A DNA stretch of 64,000 bases, from positions 22,963,332 to 23,027,331 of the forward strand of contig NC_059482.1 in NCBI RefSeq assembly GCF_018139145.2, in the 5' to 3' direction. The notes beneath the pieces were generated by a model. That model had not been told where the DNA came from. It made no database searches and saw nothing but the letters and a program-made list of their open reading frames with translations. The DNA comes from Gymnogyps californianus (Eukaryota; Chordata; Aves; Accipitriformes; Cathartidae). Position numbers and translations under genes: made by a program. Below, piece by piece: positions 1 through 54,700 of the stretch (its first letter is position 1; every line of letters starts with the position of its first letter).

Positions 1-256
1 ATAGCAAGTGAGGAACTCCCCTAAGCAGCAGAACTAAATCAAATCTGCCCATTTGATTCTAGCTGTTTGTGTACAGATGTCTGTCTTTTGGGGATCTCAC
101 ACAGTGCTAACACAGTGCTGGCTGGAGTCTTCCCTGTTATTAGGTCATTCAAAATGTTTCTCCCAGGTTTGTTCTCTAAATGTGGGTAAGCTCTTCTGTT
201 GCTGTGGCCACTGATAAAAGTCTCTCTTCTCCTACCTATTTTTGTGAAATACGTAG

Positions 257-391
257 GAACTTGCTACCCATGAGCTTGGCTCACGGGTTGAGAAATGGCA
301 GCAGTTATTGGAGAAAAGTAGAGCCAGACAGCGACTGCAGCAACTCTATTTCCCAGAAAACCAAGCTGAAAGTAAAAGACAGCTGCCATAG
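257..391 (+). CDS. Candidate terminal exon of an unrecognised plus-strand gene
   Basis: After a pyrimidine-rich stretch and an AG at 255-256, an open frame of 44 codons ends in TAG at 389-391. The peptide is strongly charged and helical, for example VEKWQQLLEKSRARQRLQQL, then YFPENQAESKRQLP at the C-terminus. The frame is closed by TAG directly upstream of the putative exon, as expected for a splice boundary. I do not recognise the protein; it is not the C-terminus of CENPT, the convergent neighbour in human. No AATAAA is evident within the next kilobase. It would run convergently into TSNAXIP1. Composition is the only support, so it may be chance. Confidence 0.33.
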   Translation, partial: ELATHELGSRVEKWQQLLEKSRARQRLQQLYFPENQAESKRQLP

Positions 392-1553
392 AAAACACTA
401 AGCCGTTTAGGGCTGATCTCAGAGATGTTTCTAGGCTTCTAGCTCAAGAGAAGAAATCTGTAAAGTGACTCTGCCTCTCTCAAGGTTGCTCTCATATGAC
501 TGAGGCACAGTAACAGGGCTTGTCCACTATGTGGGGAGATGGTATCGTACTTGTCCCTGACGTGGGAAGAATTAAGCAGCCACTTTTATTCTCTTTTTGA
601 GTCTTGTATCGCCCCAGAGAGGCAACCCATAATGTCTGCCTTGGCAGAGAACACACGCCTCACCCCTCTGGCCTCCAGTTGTCACTCCCAACCCACCCTT
701 CTTTGCCCACAGAGAGGGGGAAGTTCTTTGGGTTTTGTGTAACAAAACCAAAGCACTTTTATATTGATAAACGAATTAATGTAAATAATTTTTTGCCTCT
801 GCTCCTTGTTTTTCCTGCAGTGCTACCTGTTCCTCTCTTGCATGCGCACAAACACTGTGGAGCTTAATAATGGATTGGCGTGGGTTAAAATGAACCCAGC
901 AAAAAACCCTGGCCACGCTTTGGCTGCACAGATGTTGCCGAGGTTTCCACCACCGAAGAACAGACGTTGCATAGTCACGATGGCATGGCGGTCTGCAGAG
1001 CACCATTGCACCCCAGCGCAGCAGCAGGCGACCTAGCCGAGGTCTCGGACTCAGGAGCGTGGCTGATTTAGCTCAGGGGGACTGCAGCGGTTCCTCCCCT
1101 GGGCACCCTGCCTTCTGGAGGAGTCTTCACTGACAGCTCAGCTGCTCTTGCAGGAGCTGCCGGACCACTGCAGTTCACGGCCCTGGACATCAAAGCAACC
1201 AGTGCTGACTTTTGGTTTCCTGAATGCCTCTGAATTCGCAGTGGTGGCTGGGGATCAGCTGCTTCGTGAGCGCTCAGCTGGCCCGGGAGCAGGAGCTGCA
1301 GAAGAAGCCTCTTAGGCCTGGGACGGAGCTACTCCAGTTATCCACGTGACACTGTCCTAATTCACGAGTCAGATCCCCGGGGAGCCCTGCCAGGCACAGG
1401 GTTACTGCCAGCTGAGGCGGTTTGCTCTTACAGTGTTTTATGCAGCTCGATCCAGACGAAGTACTAGGCAGGACTTGGGTGAGACCCTGGCTTCCCAAAC
1501 TGGACTGACTGTTACAGCAAATGCTGTTTGTGGAGAAGGAAAATGGGACAAAC
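392..1553. other. No gene recognised between candidate exon and TSNAXIP1 exon 10
   Basis: I looked on both strands for TSNAXIP1 C-terminal exons and for a plus-strand gene, and found no recognisable coding segment. Several short open frames (for example plus-strand 806-1036) lack support. This is either TSNAXIP1 intron 10 or intergenic space. Confidence 0.5.
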
Positions 1554-42461
<40,908 letters not shown>

Positions 42462-44106
42462 GTAAGTCACTGTTAAGGTTTGTTTTGGCTTACAGTCTGT
42501 GTTAAGTGTTCATTTGAAATAAAGATTTCAATTCACATATATGAATTAGTGAATGTGTGTTTCTATTAATAAAATGTCATGACTATAAGTGTCTTATGTC
42601 TGGAAGTTTCAAACTATTGAGTGTTATCCTAAACTGAGTTACTAGTATTGCTAATGTAGCCATGATGATTTTAGCAGATAATAGAAATGAATATTAAACT
42701 AATGAGTAATGGGTAAGATTATGAGCTTTCAGACATGCAAGCTCTCTTTGCATCTGAAAAATAAGTAGCAAAATAATTTGACATTTAATGTGTATGTCCC
42801 ACTTGACAAATTTACATGAAAGAATCTGAAAAAGACAGGAAAATTGGCCTGTCATATCGTCTCCTCTCTTCTTTCCCTCTTCCCACCGAAAAACTAGAAA
42901 AATGTGATAGAATGGTATTTCCAGTTAATATTGTTGCTTCCTTTGTTTGAAATGTTTGTTTTTAGCTTAGCCTCTAAGTTGGTTAAGTAGCTTCTTTTTA
43001 AAAATAAATAATCGGTAACCTTCCTTTAACAATATCCATTTTATTAGGTAAAATTATAATTTCTCGATTTGGATCAACATAGTGACTTCTGTAGCAGGAA
43101 TTCTTTCAGCTGGGTTTGACACTAGAAGTTGTCTGTGTTTGGTAGAAAGTAAATGTTCTTCAAGTGCCAGAATGAATGACAGCTGGTTCCCAGTGGTGGG
43201 GGCTTTTTTTAGTCTTAAGTATGATTTACTTCTGGTGGAGTTGTTTTAGAGCTGAAATGTGTGTTCAACCCTTATTACGCATCTTGGTATCTCCAAAGGA
43301 GAATGTTTTGTGAATGTCCTAACAAAAGGAAGAGCTTCCATAGGGTTTGCACTAAGACCCTTGTGAATTCACTTCTCGGTGAAGATGTTGGTTTCATCTT
43401 CACTGGTAACTTGCATATTCAGAGAGTGGAACATGCTCGGTGTTTTTCCTTATGACCTCCAATTGAAAATGTTGCAGCATTGGAGCAAAATCCCTGACTC
43501 TTCTGTTAGGAAAATATGTGATTCTGTAGCTCTGTTATAAATTCCTGAAATGTATATTTCTATAGCTGTGTTTCTGAAATTCTCCTAAGATTGCAGATGG
43601 AGTCTCAGCAAGAAGACGAAAAGGAGACTAAGATAGCCAGGGTCCTTGGATGATTTCAGAAAATAGCCAACTTTCTGGTGCCCGTTCTTTTAATTGTAAA
43701 TCTGCTGCTGAATTTTGCAATGGAACAGCTGCCTTGTCTAACACTGAAGAGAAGCATGGAGATCTTGGCATGCGTGAGGGAGCATTTGGGACCTTTTGCA
43801 TTGATAAAGAAGAGATTTGGGATTGTGGGCTAACTGCATTAGTTAATTAGTTCAATTGAAATTTCACCAGTGAAACAATAAGCATTGTTGTTTTAGTGAC
43901 AAACGTCGGTGCAGCGTGTGGGCCATTCATAAATCACAGCCATGGTTAACAGTTGCAAGGCAGACTTTCCTTTTCCAGGTGCCACTTTGGTCATGTTTGA
44001 TCGACGCTGAGAGTCTTCTTTCGGCCACTGTCAGAGGCAAGTCCTAGGACCTGTTGGTGTGACTGGGGCACAACCTTCCTTGCGTCTGTTTTTTGTCTGG
44101 TAATTT

Positions 44107-44280
44107 CAGGCCTGCCCGAGAGCTTGTGGAACCTCTAACTCTGGAGATATATAGGACTCAGCTGGACATGGCCTTGACCAACCTGATCTAATTAGACCTC
44201 CTTTGGGCAGAGGTTAGACTAGGTGACTTCTGGAGGTCCCTTCCCTCCTTAGTTATTCTACACTTCTATGATAATTCTGG
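44107..44280 (+). mobile_element. CR1 LINE 3' end, plus orientation
   Basis: The sequence GAGAGCTTGTGGAACCTCTA, CTCTGGAGATAT, AGGTTAGACTAGGTGACTTC, GGAGGTCCCTTCCCTCC, then a TTATTCTACACTTCTATGAT tail is the standard CR1 3' terminus. Confidence 0.9.
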
Positions 44281-47200
44281 TTTTGGGAGAATGGTTTCAG
44301 TGATGCCCATGTTTTAAAGAATTTGCATCTTACTGCAAACTATATTTGTTAATAATTGTTACGACAACTACAGCATATACACATTGGAGGGAGAATTAAG
44401 GCCACAGGTCTTTATCCACTCAGAACTAGACCAGGGAAGGAGGAAGGCAGGACACTGCCAGTTTTCTCAAGTGATACTTGGTTGCAAAAAGGTAGGGAAT
44501 GTCTAGATCAAGATGATCTGGTGTGAACAGGTATAGAAGTCTGAGTTTTCAGACTCCTCCTCTCTCTGCGCTCCCTTTCCCCCAGTCCTCCTGACCCAAG
44601 TGGGTTGTGTGCATGTACAAAATGAAGCATGAGTCTAGTCCCATCATGTCTTCCCAGGGTTGAAGTGCTTGGCTGCTTGGAAGAGGAGTTGTTTGGGTAT
44701 TAAGGGAGCACGTTCTGTTCAAGAAATGGCTCTCTGGCTTGTGCAATGGAAAGATGGGATTGTTTTGTAGACTTGGCCTGTAGACTGCTGGTTGGATTAT
44801 GCTTAACCTAGGATTCTCCTGGGATTATAACACAGATTATATATATAACGCAGTTGAATACTAAGCTGAGATGGTATGTACTGAATGTCATAGGTGTGTT
44901 TGTCCTGAAATTGAACAGCCAATATAATTTTTTTTCCCCCACTTTAGAGACTAAAAATTAGCCAAACCGCTTCTGATAAATGGCTTTAAAGCCCAAGAGC
45001 TACCTGGGCAGTATTTTGTGGCCAGTTTGAATCAAAGTGCCTGTATACTACTATTATTTCTAGAGTGTATGTGGCGAATGTGGAATTCTTTTCTCTGAGT
45101 GAAATAAAACATAAAGTGAACTTGAGACTTCAGATAGTGCTTATTTAGCAATGAATTGTACAAATTTGATCCTATGAACCTGTTGTTTGTTTGATCACGT
45201 GCAGATTATGCTGCCAAGAGTGAATCTGCAGGCATAGTTAGGTTGATCTCCCATCATCTGTGTAAAATGAGCTGCATGGCTCTGCATTACAGCTCAATAA
45301 TTATCTTCCTGGCTTTTGGAGAATGAGTCTGATTTATTTTTTTATAGTATATTGCTCAAGTAACTGAAGTGAGAAACACGTATCAGGCTTAACTGTTATC
45401 AGGTCCTTCACAGCACAGAGTAAGTGAGAGCTCACAAAGAAGTGACAGACTTTGGAGTCTTGACTTGGCTTCACATCAAAGTGTAATTTTAACTTTTTGT
45501 GACCTGAAACCCTGCCAGGTTTGTCTCCTTAGACCCTTTCTAAGTCACTTCTGCTTTAACAGATCCATTTTTGCTTGGTGTGCTGTCAGGGCAGTATGTG
45601 ACCCACTACAAGTAGTGGTTTGGGAGCCCAAAGCCTGGTATGGGAGCCAAAGTTGGTCCCTTTTTTGTTCCCACTTTCAGTGGGGATCCTTGGCACCCTG
45701 TCAGCCCTCATTCAAAGGAAAATCTTCCTGCTGGGTTCTGTCTCGAACTCCTTTTACCCCCCTGAGAACAAACACTTTGGCCATATCCAGTTCCAAGTCA
45801 GTCAGGGCATTTGTGCTTTATGCCAAGTTTATTTTGGCTTCAGCCCAGCTTGGTGCTGATGGGGGTAGTGCTGAGCTTTCTCTGAAGGTTGGAAGTGTGG
45901 TTGGAGCAACCTGAGTGTTTCCTTAAACTACCCCTCTGCATTGCGAACAGAGACTCCTTTTAAAAGGAGAGTGCTCTGTCCCTGTTCGACTCAAGGTTTC
46001 TGTGGGCTGTGCTTTGAAATTCAATCAGCAGGTCTGAAATGATTGTGGGATTTTTATTGAAGTGCCAACTTCTGTCACCCTGACATATCTTGATGATTCT
46101 TTCATTATTATTTTTTAAATTTTTAAAAGACATGTAGAACACTTAGTAATAAACATTCTGCTTTAAACTAGTGGCTTTTATTGAAACGTCTGCTCACTTC
46201 TTTCCCCAGATACAACTTTTTTTCACGTGTGCTCAGCATTTTGGTATCTGAGGATGAAATTACATGTTACAGCTGAACTGATCTAACTCACTGTCATCAA
46301 AGGAGAGAAACCCGACCCTTCCTCCCCCCAACCTACAGCAGCACCGTCCCTCTTCTTCCCTTGTGCAAGCCCCTGGCTCTGGCACTTGTCACCTCCTTTG
46401 CCAGGCCAGGCCAGCTTTCAGGCCTGGCACGAACCTGCCTGCTTCTCTGCTGCGTTGGGTTGTGGCAGGCTGGTTCCTTCAGAACTCATGGAGCAATGCT
46501 CTTACCTTTGCATCCTGAATGTAACATCTGAAACGTCCTTTTTTTTAAAAATTATTATTTAGCCCTCAATCCAGTAAGTTTTTCGGAGCCCAGCTGAAAA
46601 TGCGTTGGTGGTTTGCTACAGGTTTCACCTAACCTTCATAAAATGGAGAAGATAGGTGTTCCTGTCTTTAATATGGATGAGATATGCATGCTGGAGATGA
46701 TTCTCCCTTGCGTGTGGTGTTCTGCATTGGTTTGAGTCCTTCATGCTGTTGAGAGATAACATTTCATTTGTTCTAGGTCTTTGAGGGTAACCCAGCAGGA
46801 ACACACAGCCAGGCAGAGAGGGAAGGAGGGATGATTCTCTATGGTAGCAGCAAGGTCTTAATTCAGCCTAAAATGTTGTGAAACCATACCCTTAGGCATA
46901 ACCTGCTTCAGTTTCTGAAACAGCATAGATAGGATCTGACCAATCGCTTTTAGAGACTTTAAACACCCTCTGGTTAATAACTGACGTGCCCTGCTATGCA
47001 GCATTGCACATGTTAAAGGGAGTGCCAGCTTTCACTCACCATTGTTTTGTTTTATGAAACTTTGATTGTTTTTTCATTTACCTTTTCAAATGAAAAGATA
47101 CTGCTTGGCTTATTCACTATCTGCCTGCTTCAAACTGCCTATTAAAAGAACAAGCTTTCAAATTCAAGAATGCTTTATAGACTTGAGTTAGAGTGCAGCC

Positions 47201-47779
47201 GGATAAACCGGCAGAATTTGGTGTGCAGAAACCTGCTCCGTATTGGGGTTTGGCTTCTGGGACTGTAATGCCTTAAGCCAGGTCAGCAAAACCAGAAACA
47301 GTTTGTCCAACTGTCCTGTCTCTTGTTCAGCAAAGGGTCCTTGTGAATGATCTGTTTCTGTAGACATGTAGATAAAATAAAAATGAGCACTGGGAATTAA
47401 GACTTCCCCATGCTCCCCTCCTCTGTGAAAGCCATCCACCTTCCTCTGTAAGCCACCAACGTGATGAATGGGCTTTCCATTTTAGCTTTGTTTGGATATC
47501 CCCTCCTTTCCTTTGCCTTCTCCTCTTGCTGATAGGTTTCTGTTGACATTGGTAGATAAGACTTCATTTGTTCTCAGCTTATCTTGCGTGTTATCAGAGG
47601 AGATGCAAGCAGGGGAGCAAGGCTATTGAGGAATCTGTCTTCCTGTTCCTTCCTTTGAGAGGAAAAAGATACTGGTTTCTCCCCTAGGGATGTTCACAAG
47701 GGTTTTTCAGGCAGGTGTGCTCCCTTCCGAGGGCAACCAGAGAAGGGAGGCTGGGTAGATGTTGTATGGTAGGAACCAG

Positions 47780-48140
47780 TGAGAAACTAAAGGAATTGGG
47801 CTTGTTCAGCCTGGAGAGGAAGAGGTGGAGAAGGGATCTAGTGGCGGCCTTTCACTGTCTAAAGGAGCTTGCGGAGAACGTGGACCCAGACTCTTCTCAG
47901 AGGTGCACAGTACAAGGAAGAGAGGCAACGGGCACTAGTTGCAACAAATAAAATTCTCATGGGAAATAAGATATTATTCCTCATCAGAGTTGGGGATGGG
48001 TTACTACAGAGGGCCTATCCTCAGAGATTTTCAAACCTCACTTGGACAAGGCTCTAGGCAGCCTGATCTCACTCTCGTAAGTTAAGCCTGCTGTGAGTGG
48101 GAAGTTTGGCTAGAGACCTCCAGATGTTTCTTCTAGCCAG
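47780..48140 (+). mobile_element. CR1 LINE 3' fragment, plus orientation
   Basis: GAGAAACTAAAGGAATTGGG, TGTTCAGCCTGGAGAGGAAG, a GAGAGGCAACGGGCAC block and the terminal GAGACCTCCAGATGTTTCTT identify the last 350 bp of CR1. Confidence 0.9.
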
Positions 48141-48389
48141 TTTTGTTTTGGTTTTGTGGTTTTTTGGTTTTTTTTGTTTTTCCTCTGTGATTGCCAGGGG
48201 ATCTTTCTACTTCAAATGTGTTTAAAGAACTTCATTTCCATGTATCAGATTATGCTTTGGGTTGTCATTTTCTGTGACTCCAATGACAAATGAAGGACCT
48301 GTGCTAAAGGACTTAGTCCCAGTGGTAAATGTAATAATTATAGAAGATGAGACTTCACCAAATCATCTGATCTGAAGCTAATTCAATTA

Positions 48390-48780
48390 TGCATCAGTCC
48401 TGCCTGACAAGTGTGTGTCTAAACCACTCTTTCATTATCTTTCTGGCAACTTCTTCCAACACCGTCCTTGTGTTGGAAACTTTTCCTGATGACTAAGCTG
48501 AATATCCCATGTAGTCTAAGTCCATTACTCTTGGATCATGTGGAGGTGGAGAATAATTAATTTCTTTCCTCTTTGTAGCTGTATACATGAAGACTTCTAT
48601 CACTGCTTTACGGTCTTCTCTGTAGACCAAACATCCCTGGCTCTTCACCCTGTCCCTATTTGTCACGTTTTCTTGATTTGTGACAACTCTTGTTGGCCTT
48701 TTCTGAACTCTAACCACTGGATGCATCACAAGCACCAGTGGCTTACTCCCTATAGTAAAAGAAAACATTAAAATTCAGAG
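48390..48780 (-). mobile_element. CR1 LINE 3' fragment, minus orientation
   Basis: Read on the plus strand it is the complement of CR1: CATGAAGACTTCTATCACTG, GGTCTTCTCTGTAGACCAAA and TGGCCTTTTCTGAACTCTAA. It faces the preceding plus-oriented CR1 with about 250 bp between them. Confidence 0.85.
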
Positions 48781-51700
48781 CAAGTCCAGGAAGTGGCTCA
48801 TATCCCACGCTGCAAACAAGGGCAAAGGAAAATCCTTGCCAAGCTTTCACAATTTCTAAGACTTAAGCAGAAAGGGGAGGGGAAGAAGCTAGATGGTTAA
48901 CTGGGAAAGAAGGGCCTTCCCCCTTGGCTTCTAGAGCAACCAGCAAAAGCCCTGAAGTATGGGATTAAATATATGAACAGTATGTGGCAAACAAATAGTG
49001 ATTCAGTGTGCTTTCCAATCTTCCTGGCTAAATCAGCATTTTGGACACCCAGCTTGATTTTCTATCTTTAGAAGTAATTTGTATTAAATTTGTTTAACTT
49101 ATTTATGCAGCTGATCAAGCTCTGTCTTAAAATACCTTATGGTATTTGTCCTGCTGCAAAGCTCTTCCAGAAGTCTTCCAGAACTAACCTTAAAAATAGT
49201 TGACCAAAATGGCACATGGGATTTCCATATGGTGTCTTAGTAAAGTCTTATACAACGGTACTCGTACTTCCTTGTTTCTTTAGTAAATATACCTCAGATG
49301 TAACTTTTCTACTCTGTTTGCTGTGTTGAGGAAATAGGGCAAATCAAAGTTTTGCTTTTAGTTTAGATGTAATTTTAATTATGTAGTCTCTCCTTATTGC
49401 AACTTGTTGACACATTAGGAAGGCAGATGGGTGGAAAAAAGGATGAGAAAGCAGTGGCAGTCCAAGCTGCTGACAGTGTAGACTCCATGTGTCAAGGCTG
49501 AGCAAGCAGACATCAGGCTATGGGCAGGCTACCTGTTGTGCTCAGTGCACGTCAGGCTGAAGTAAAGCTATTCCTGGTCAATGCCTGTGGAGTGTGCAGG
49601 GAACCTTGGAGCACCGTGGAGAAACCTGAGTTCTGTTCCTCCTCTCCGTTATTATCCATAAGGCAGGTTTAATGCTGTAAAGAAGCATGGAGACATTCAA
49701 TTTACCTCCCCCTCAACCCCTGTTTTGTTCTTAGTGTTGCTGTAGATCTTCATGGAGAGCTTGAGACTGTTGAGGTTTCTAGTTAAACCACTCAAATTAT
49801 TCAAGAATGGCTGAAGGAAGCCTTGTGATTTCTTAGAAGGGGTCTGCGTACCTGCTTTTACATGATCGTTGCTTATAGTTCTCTTTTTCTTGCCTGTTTT
49901 CCTTGTATTTTCTACTTGCACTTTGGGTCCTCTTCAGGACTAAGCACCATGGAAACCTTTGAGTACTGTTTGATAGAGTTTTGGGATAAAATGGTTGCTT
50001 GAGGAACTTAATTGAAGTGGTACCAAAATGTGTACTTGGTTCAACATTTAATACTTTTTATGGCAATTTGGATCTGTTATCGTTACTTCTGCTAGACTGG
50101 TAATGGCAGTACCATCTATACGGTGTCCTGCTGGAGTTATCCAATGAAGAGTTAGTATATAACCCAACTCGGCTTGCCACTCCACGTTTAAACCTTTCCC
50201 CTTGCTAGCCAGGAGGAGATTTGGCTTGTCAGGAATTTTATTTTATTTGTGCAGTAAGTATAACCCAGATTGCATAGTACTCAAATCTTCATTTTGGTGT
50301 GTGATTTACGTGTAGATAACTGTAGTACCCATAAGGAATTTCATAAAGATATCACTTATTTAGCACCCACATAAATCATAGAGTATGGCAACTAATTTTG
50401 GTATGTCAGGTTAAGGAAAATATAGGGTCGATATTGATGTTTTGAATAAATAATAAAAAAAATGTGCATTCCCCCAAGCTACTTATGGAAACACCTCCAG
50501 GACTTAGTTACACATGCAGTCCTTCACCTGGCTGTGCCAGTTCCTATCCACAAACTGGCTTACACTTCTGGTACCCTCTCATTTATCCTAGCAAACCAGT
50601 TTGTGGGGCTGCATGTGAACTGGGTCAGGTAATTGGGTTAATAATAATGGGCGGAGGGCACTGCTTGATTTTGGGGTTGTTATTAACTTGGATGTGTTCT
50701 GTTGCCCAGTTGATCACATAGGTGGTGGATGTTGAAACAACTCCTCTGTGAAACTTTATTCTACAGAAACATGTGGGTAGCAGTGGTCTGAGATCATTTT
50801 TGATAGAAACAAATATTACTCTCGCCTAAGATATGTGCTGAAAACCTTAAAGACGGAGCATTCCCTCCAATTAACAGTTATCCGGCTGATCATGGAGACT
50901 GTTTTTCGTGAAGGAGCATCTTGCTAGGGCATACTGGGCTGAAGGTAGCTTGCCTGGCTGCGTCTCTCTAGTTTTTTATCTGTCTCTGCCGTTTTTCAAG
51001 TTGTTTGAAGATGATGGCTGGATACCTTTTATTTTGGTGATTAGTCAGACGATATTTGAACTTGGTTGGATTATTTTCTTTTTTTTTGCACTGAGCTTTG
51101 TTTCATTCAGTCACATAGTAAAGCATTGAAAACGAATGTCAATGAAAGCATATGCTTGTTTTGCTGTTACCTATCGGATAGCTTATAGTCCAAATGATCA
51201 AGGCACTGAAGGTTTGTGAAGCTACTGAGCTCAGAAGGGCTATTAGCTATTATTAGAAGGGCTGTGTGCTAGTAGTGGCAATGCCTGGGCTATGGAAGTG
51301 TGTCATGAGGAAAACTCAAACGTGGGTGATGGAGGAGAATCTTATCTTGGGTAATTTCTGGGCCGAATGCCTTCTAGCTGTGTCTGGTTTGTTGCTGGTG
51401 ATAAGTTAAAGAGGCTGTGATGTGCGTGCCATGGTTATTAACGCCCTAGAGTACGATGGAATGAGAGCATCTACAGAAATCGTCTTGGTGGTAGTGGAGG
51501 AAGTTACCTGAAATCAAAGGACAGCGACTTCTTGCAAAGAAAGTGTATTGTAGAGGAGTCCAGTGGTAATCTGAAGTAGAGGCCACCAGAAGTTCATTCA
51601 CAATAAATCGAGGGGGAGGCTGTTAATCACTCCAAAATACAAAGGGACATGAAAGATCGAAGCAGAGAGAGCCTCTGACCTGCGGTGGCTGCAGGAGGAG

Positions 51701-54700
51701 GGCTGCGATCCTACCACTGCTGTCTCTGCCTCCCCAGGCTGAGCAAACCCTACAAATGTATTTTGAGCAAGACGCACTGGAGCATCTAGGAAAGTGTCCT
51801 GCTGCTTAAATGCAGGTTACTCGGGAGCAGTTAGCAATGCCAAAAATCTGAGGTTCGGTAGGAGCTGAGGGGACAAAGCACCCTGAGAACTGCTCCAAAA
51901 ACTTAACGTGGGTAGCCTTGTTGTTGCCAACTGAACTACGTTTTGACCTGAAAATGTAATTTGTATCTGTCTTCGACAGCCTAAGAGGTGATCAGTATGT
52001 TTAGAAATTGTAGGTTTTAGTACTGCGTAACGGCAGAAATGAGAGCAAAGTTGGTCAGTGTGTTGGTTCAGCTCTGGAGTTAGCGATCCATTTGTGCTGA
52101 ATGGATTTTTAGAGGAATTCCCCACCACTCGAGAGCTCATCTGGATGGGTGAAGATTATTGTGGAGCTTAGAACAGTGGTGGATAACAAACATACACTGC
52201 CAAGAAAAAGATACACGTTACATTAGATTTAAGATTTGTGGCCTTTGTAAGTCAGAGCCTTTTGGATTTGACTACATGAGTCTCTTATTTTTGGAAGTGG
52301 GGTGTATTTTTTTTTTAAGTAAATCCCCTGGTTGTCACCAGTTGCTGTACTTTTATTTACGTCTTCAGTTGTGTTCCCCTTGTTTATTCTAAACTAAACT
52401 GAAAGATGCACTCCAGGATCACAGTTAGTGCACTCCAGCCGCTAATAACTATTCAGTCCACAGGACAAGGATAAGTAATACAAGGTACCCTTCCCCATTT
52501 AAAAAAAAATAATTAAAAAATCTCATACTAGAGAAAGTGTCCTGAGACTGGTTGAAACTGCTTGTTTCGTTCTCGAATCTGCTCTTCCTGTGCTGCGCCA
52601 TGGGCTATTTTCAAAATAGCTTTTGATTTTTTATTTATTTTTTTTTTAAATTTAAGTCCAAATGAATGACATACTAAAGAAATGGATAAGAAATTTGGGC
52701 TTCTTCTAATAAAAGAAAAGGATTTCCTTTGAACTGAAGCTTTCACATATTTTTAGTGTAAGAATTTTTCCCATATGGAATCAATTTCATGTGTTCAGTG
52801 TATGTAACATTTCATCATAGGAAAGTAATCTGAGAAATACTAATTTTCTATTTATTCTGGGCATACCTGGTTCATTTATATTGTTTCTTTTTTCGTCTTC
52901 ACTCTCAATTCTATGTACATGTGGTGCCTGACCAAATTTTAAATGCACCATGGGTGCCCTGCTGCATCTATGTTGAAGAATCATGATGAGTTCCTCTGGC
53001 ATTACTTAACTCACCTCGTCTTGTTTTCTCTTCCTGCTTCTACTCTCTGCAGATCAGCAAACACCCTTTAAAAAGGTTGTTCTTTCTCAAAATTGTATGA
53101 TCTTTATTAAAAAAAACCCCACCAACAAACAGTTCTATGTATCTTTGTGAATCTTGTGTTTTATAATTGACCTATCCACTACCAATTGAGGTCTGCTGAG
53201 CTCCGCTTAATTGCTTAATCATCTTCTCATCCCATGTAAGCCTTCTTACTTTCCAGTCAGTTTTCTCAGATCCTAGTTTGCGTGCTGAGATCACCTGAAC
53301 TTGTATGAAAATTCCAGCTTGACTATTGGAATGGATTTGATGCATTTGCTATGAATTCATTCATATCCCATCTTCAGCTCCTAGAAGAACTGGAAGTTCA
53401 TTCTTCCACGTTCTTCAGTCTTTCACATACCCATAGTGGGCTTTCTGACAAAGTTTGGATTTGCAAGATCTAAATTTTGGAGACATCCAAAGTTAAAACC
53501 AGTATACGATCAAAAGAATTAACTGGGTGTACTGTGTGTGGGTGCGTTGTGGTATGGGAGGGGAAGGTTGTGGACTGAATTTGTGTACAAGGATGGCTGT
53601 GATGGTTTTATTACAAAATGCATGTTGAGTTATGTGAATTGGTGTTTTAGATTAGATCATGTTGTTAGGTCGTTTGAATAACCTGAATTCAGATCAACCA
53701 TTCTTTTAAAATGACCATTTAAAATAACCATTCTTTTAAAATATTCTCTTGAAATTGGTAGTTGCAAGCAAAGATTGTTGGTCTTCAGGCGTGTAGTAGA
53801 CTTTATCTTTCCTGCTGCTCCTTTGTCTGGGCATGGTGTCTTGCATACGTGGCTGGCCTCGTCTGGGGAAACAGCTTTTATGGAGCCTGGCAAAGGTGGT
53901 CAGCCCACGGCTTGTTTACCCATAATCAGCACTGGAATAAGAGTTTGATGTCTACAGCACCTGCAGAAGGGAAGCGGTAGGGCCATGGAGGAGTCCGGCT
54001 TAGGAACCTTGAGCTATCCTGTTGGGTAGCTTAACCTTAACCAACTTTCGCTATGAACGTGCTGTGCAGGAATTGCAAGAAATGCACAAATTTGTATGTT
54101 AGGTTATGTACCGTTCCCTTTTTCTTCCCAACAAGTCTTGTTTTTTGGAGTCGTGGTGCTGAAGTGTGGTGTGTAGGATCTGTAGTTTATAGTGGATGGA
54201 CTCGCACAGCTTTTATAAGCTGTCAAGAATAAGCAAAACAAGAAAGGCAGTTATATTTGTACCTGGAAGCATGTGCAATTCCTTTCTTTACCCTCATGGC
54301 TGCCAAAGCCTCTGTCCCCATGCTCTCCTGTGCTCTGGTGTGCCTCCCCTAATTAGGTTATCTTGCACAGAGCTGGATAGAACTTGTTTAGGTGGGACAT
54401 GTTTTAAAACATGAGCCTTCTGTTAAGAGCTGATACTGGGTGAGTTGGCGTGGCATGGAGGAGTTGGACAGATACCTTTAGTATGCTGCATGATATTTGC
54501 TGAAGAGTGACACCAGAGCGGTGATGATCAAGTCCTCAAATGAGGTCAGACCTGACACTCTGTCAGATGTGTTCAGAGCTGGAGAGTAACAAAACCAGCT
54601 CCTGAACCACAGAATTGGAGTGAATAACCTTCTGAATTAAGGTTAAATTTAATCTTATGTTTTATTTATGTGAAAATCAGGGTTGTATAAAGTAAAAGTT

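Noticed and set aside
806..1036. Plus-strand open frame after a good acceptor-like tract at about 800-820
   Set aside because: The acceptor looks plausible, but the peptide is not recognisable, has no donor logic, and could not be linked to the exon candidate at 257-391.
45465..45914. Plus-strand open frame of 149 codons in RANBP10 intron 3
   Set aside because: Irregular composition, no recognisable domain, and many cysteines and serines typical of noncoding translation.
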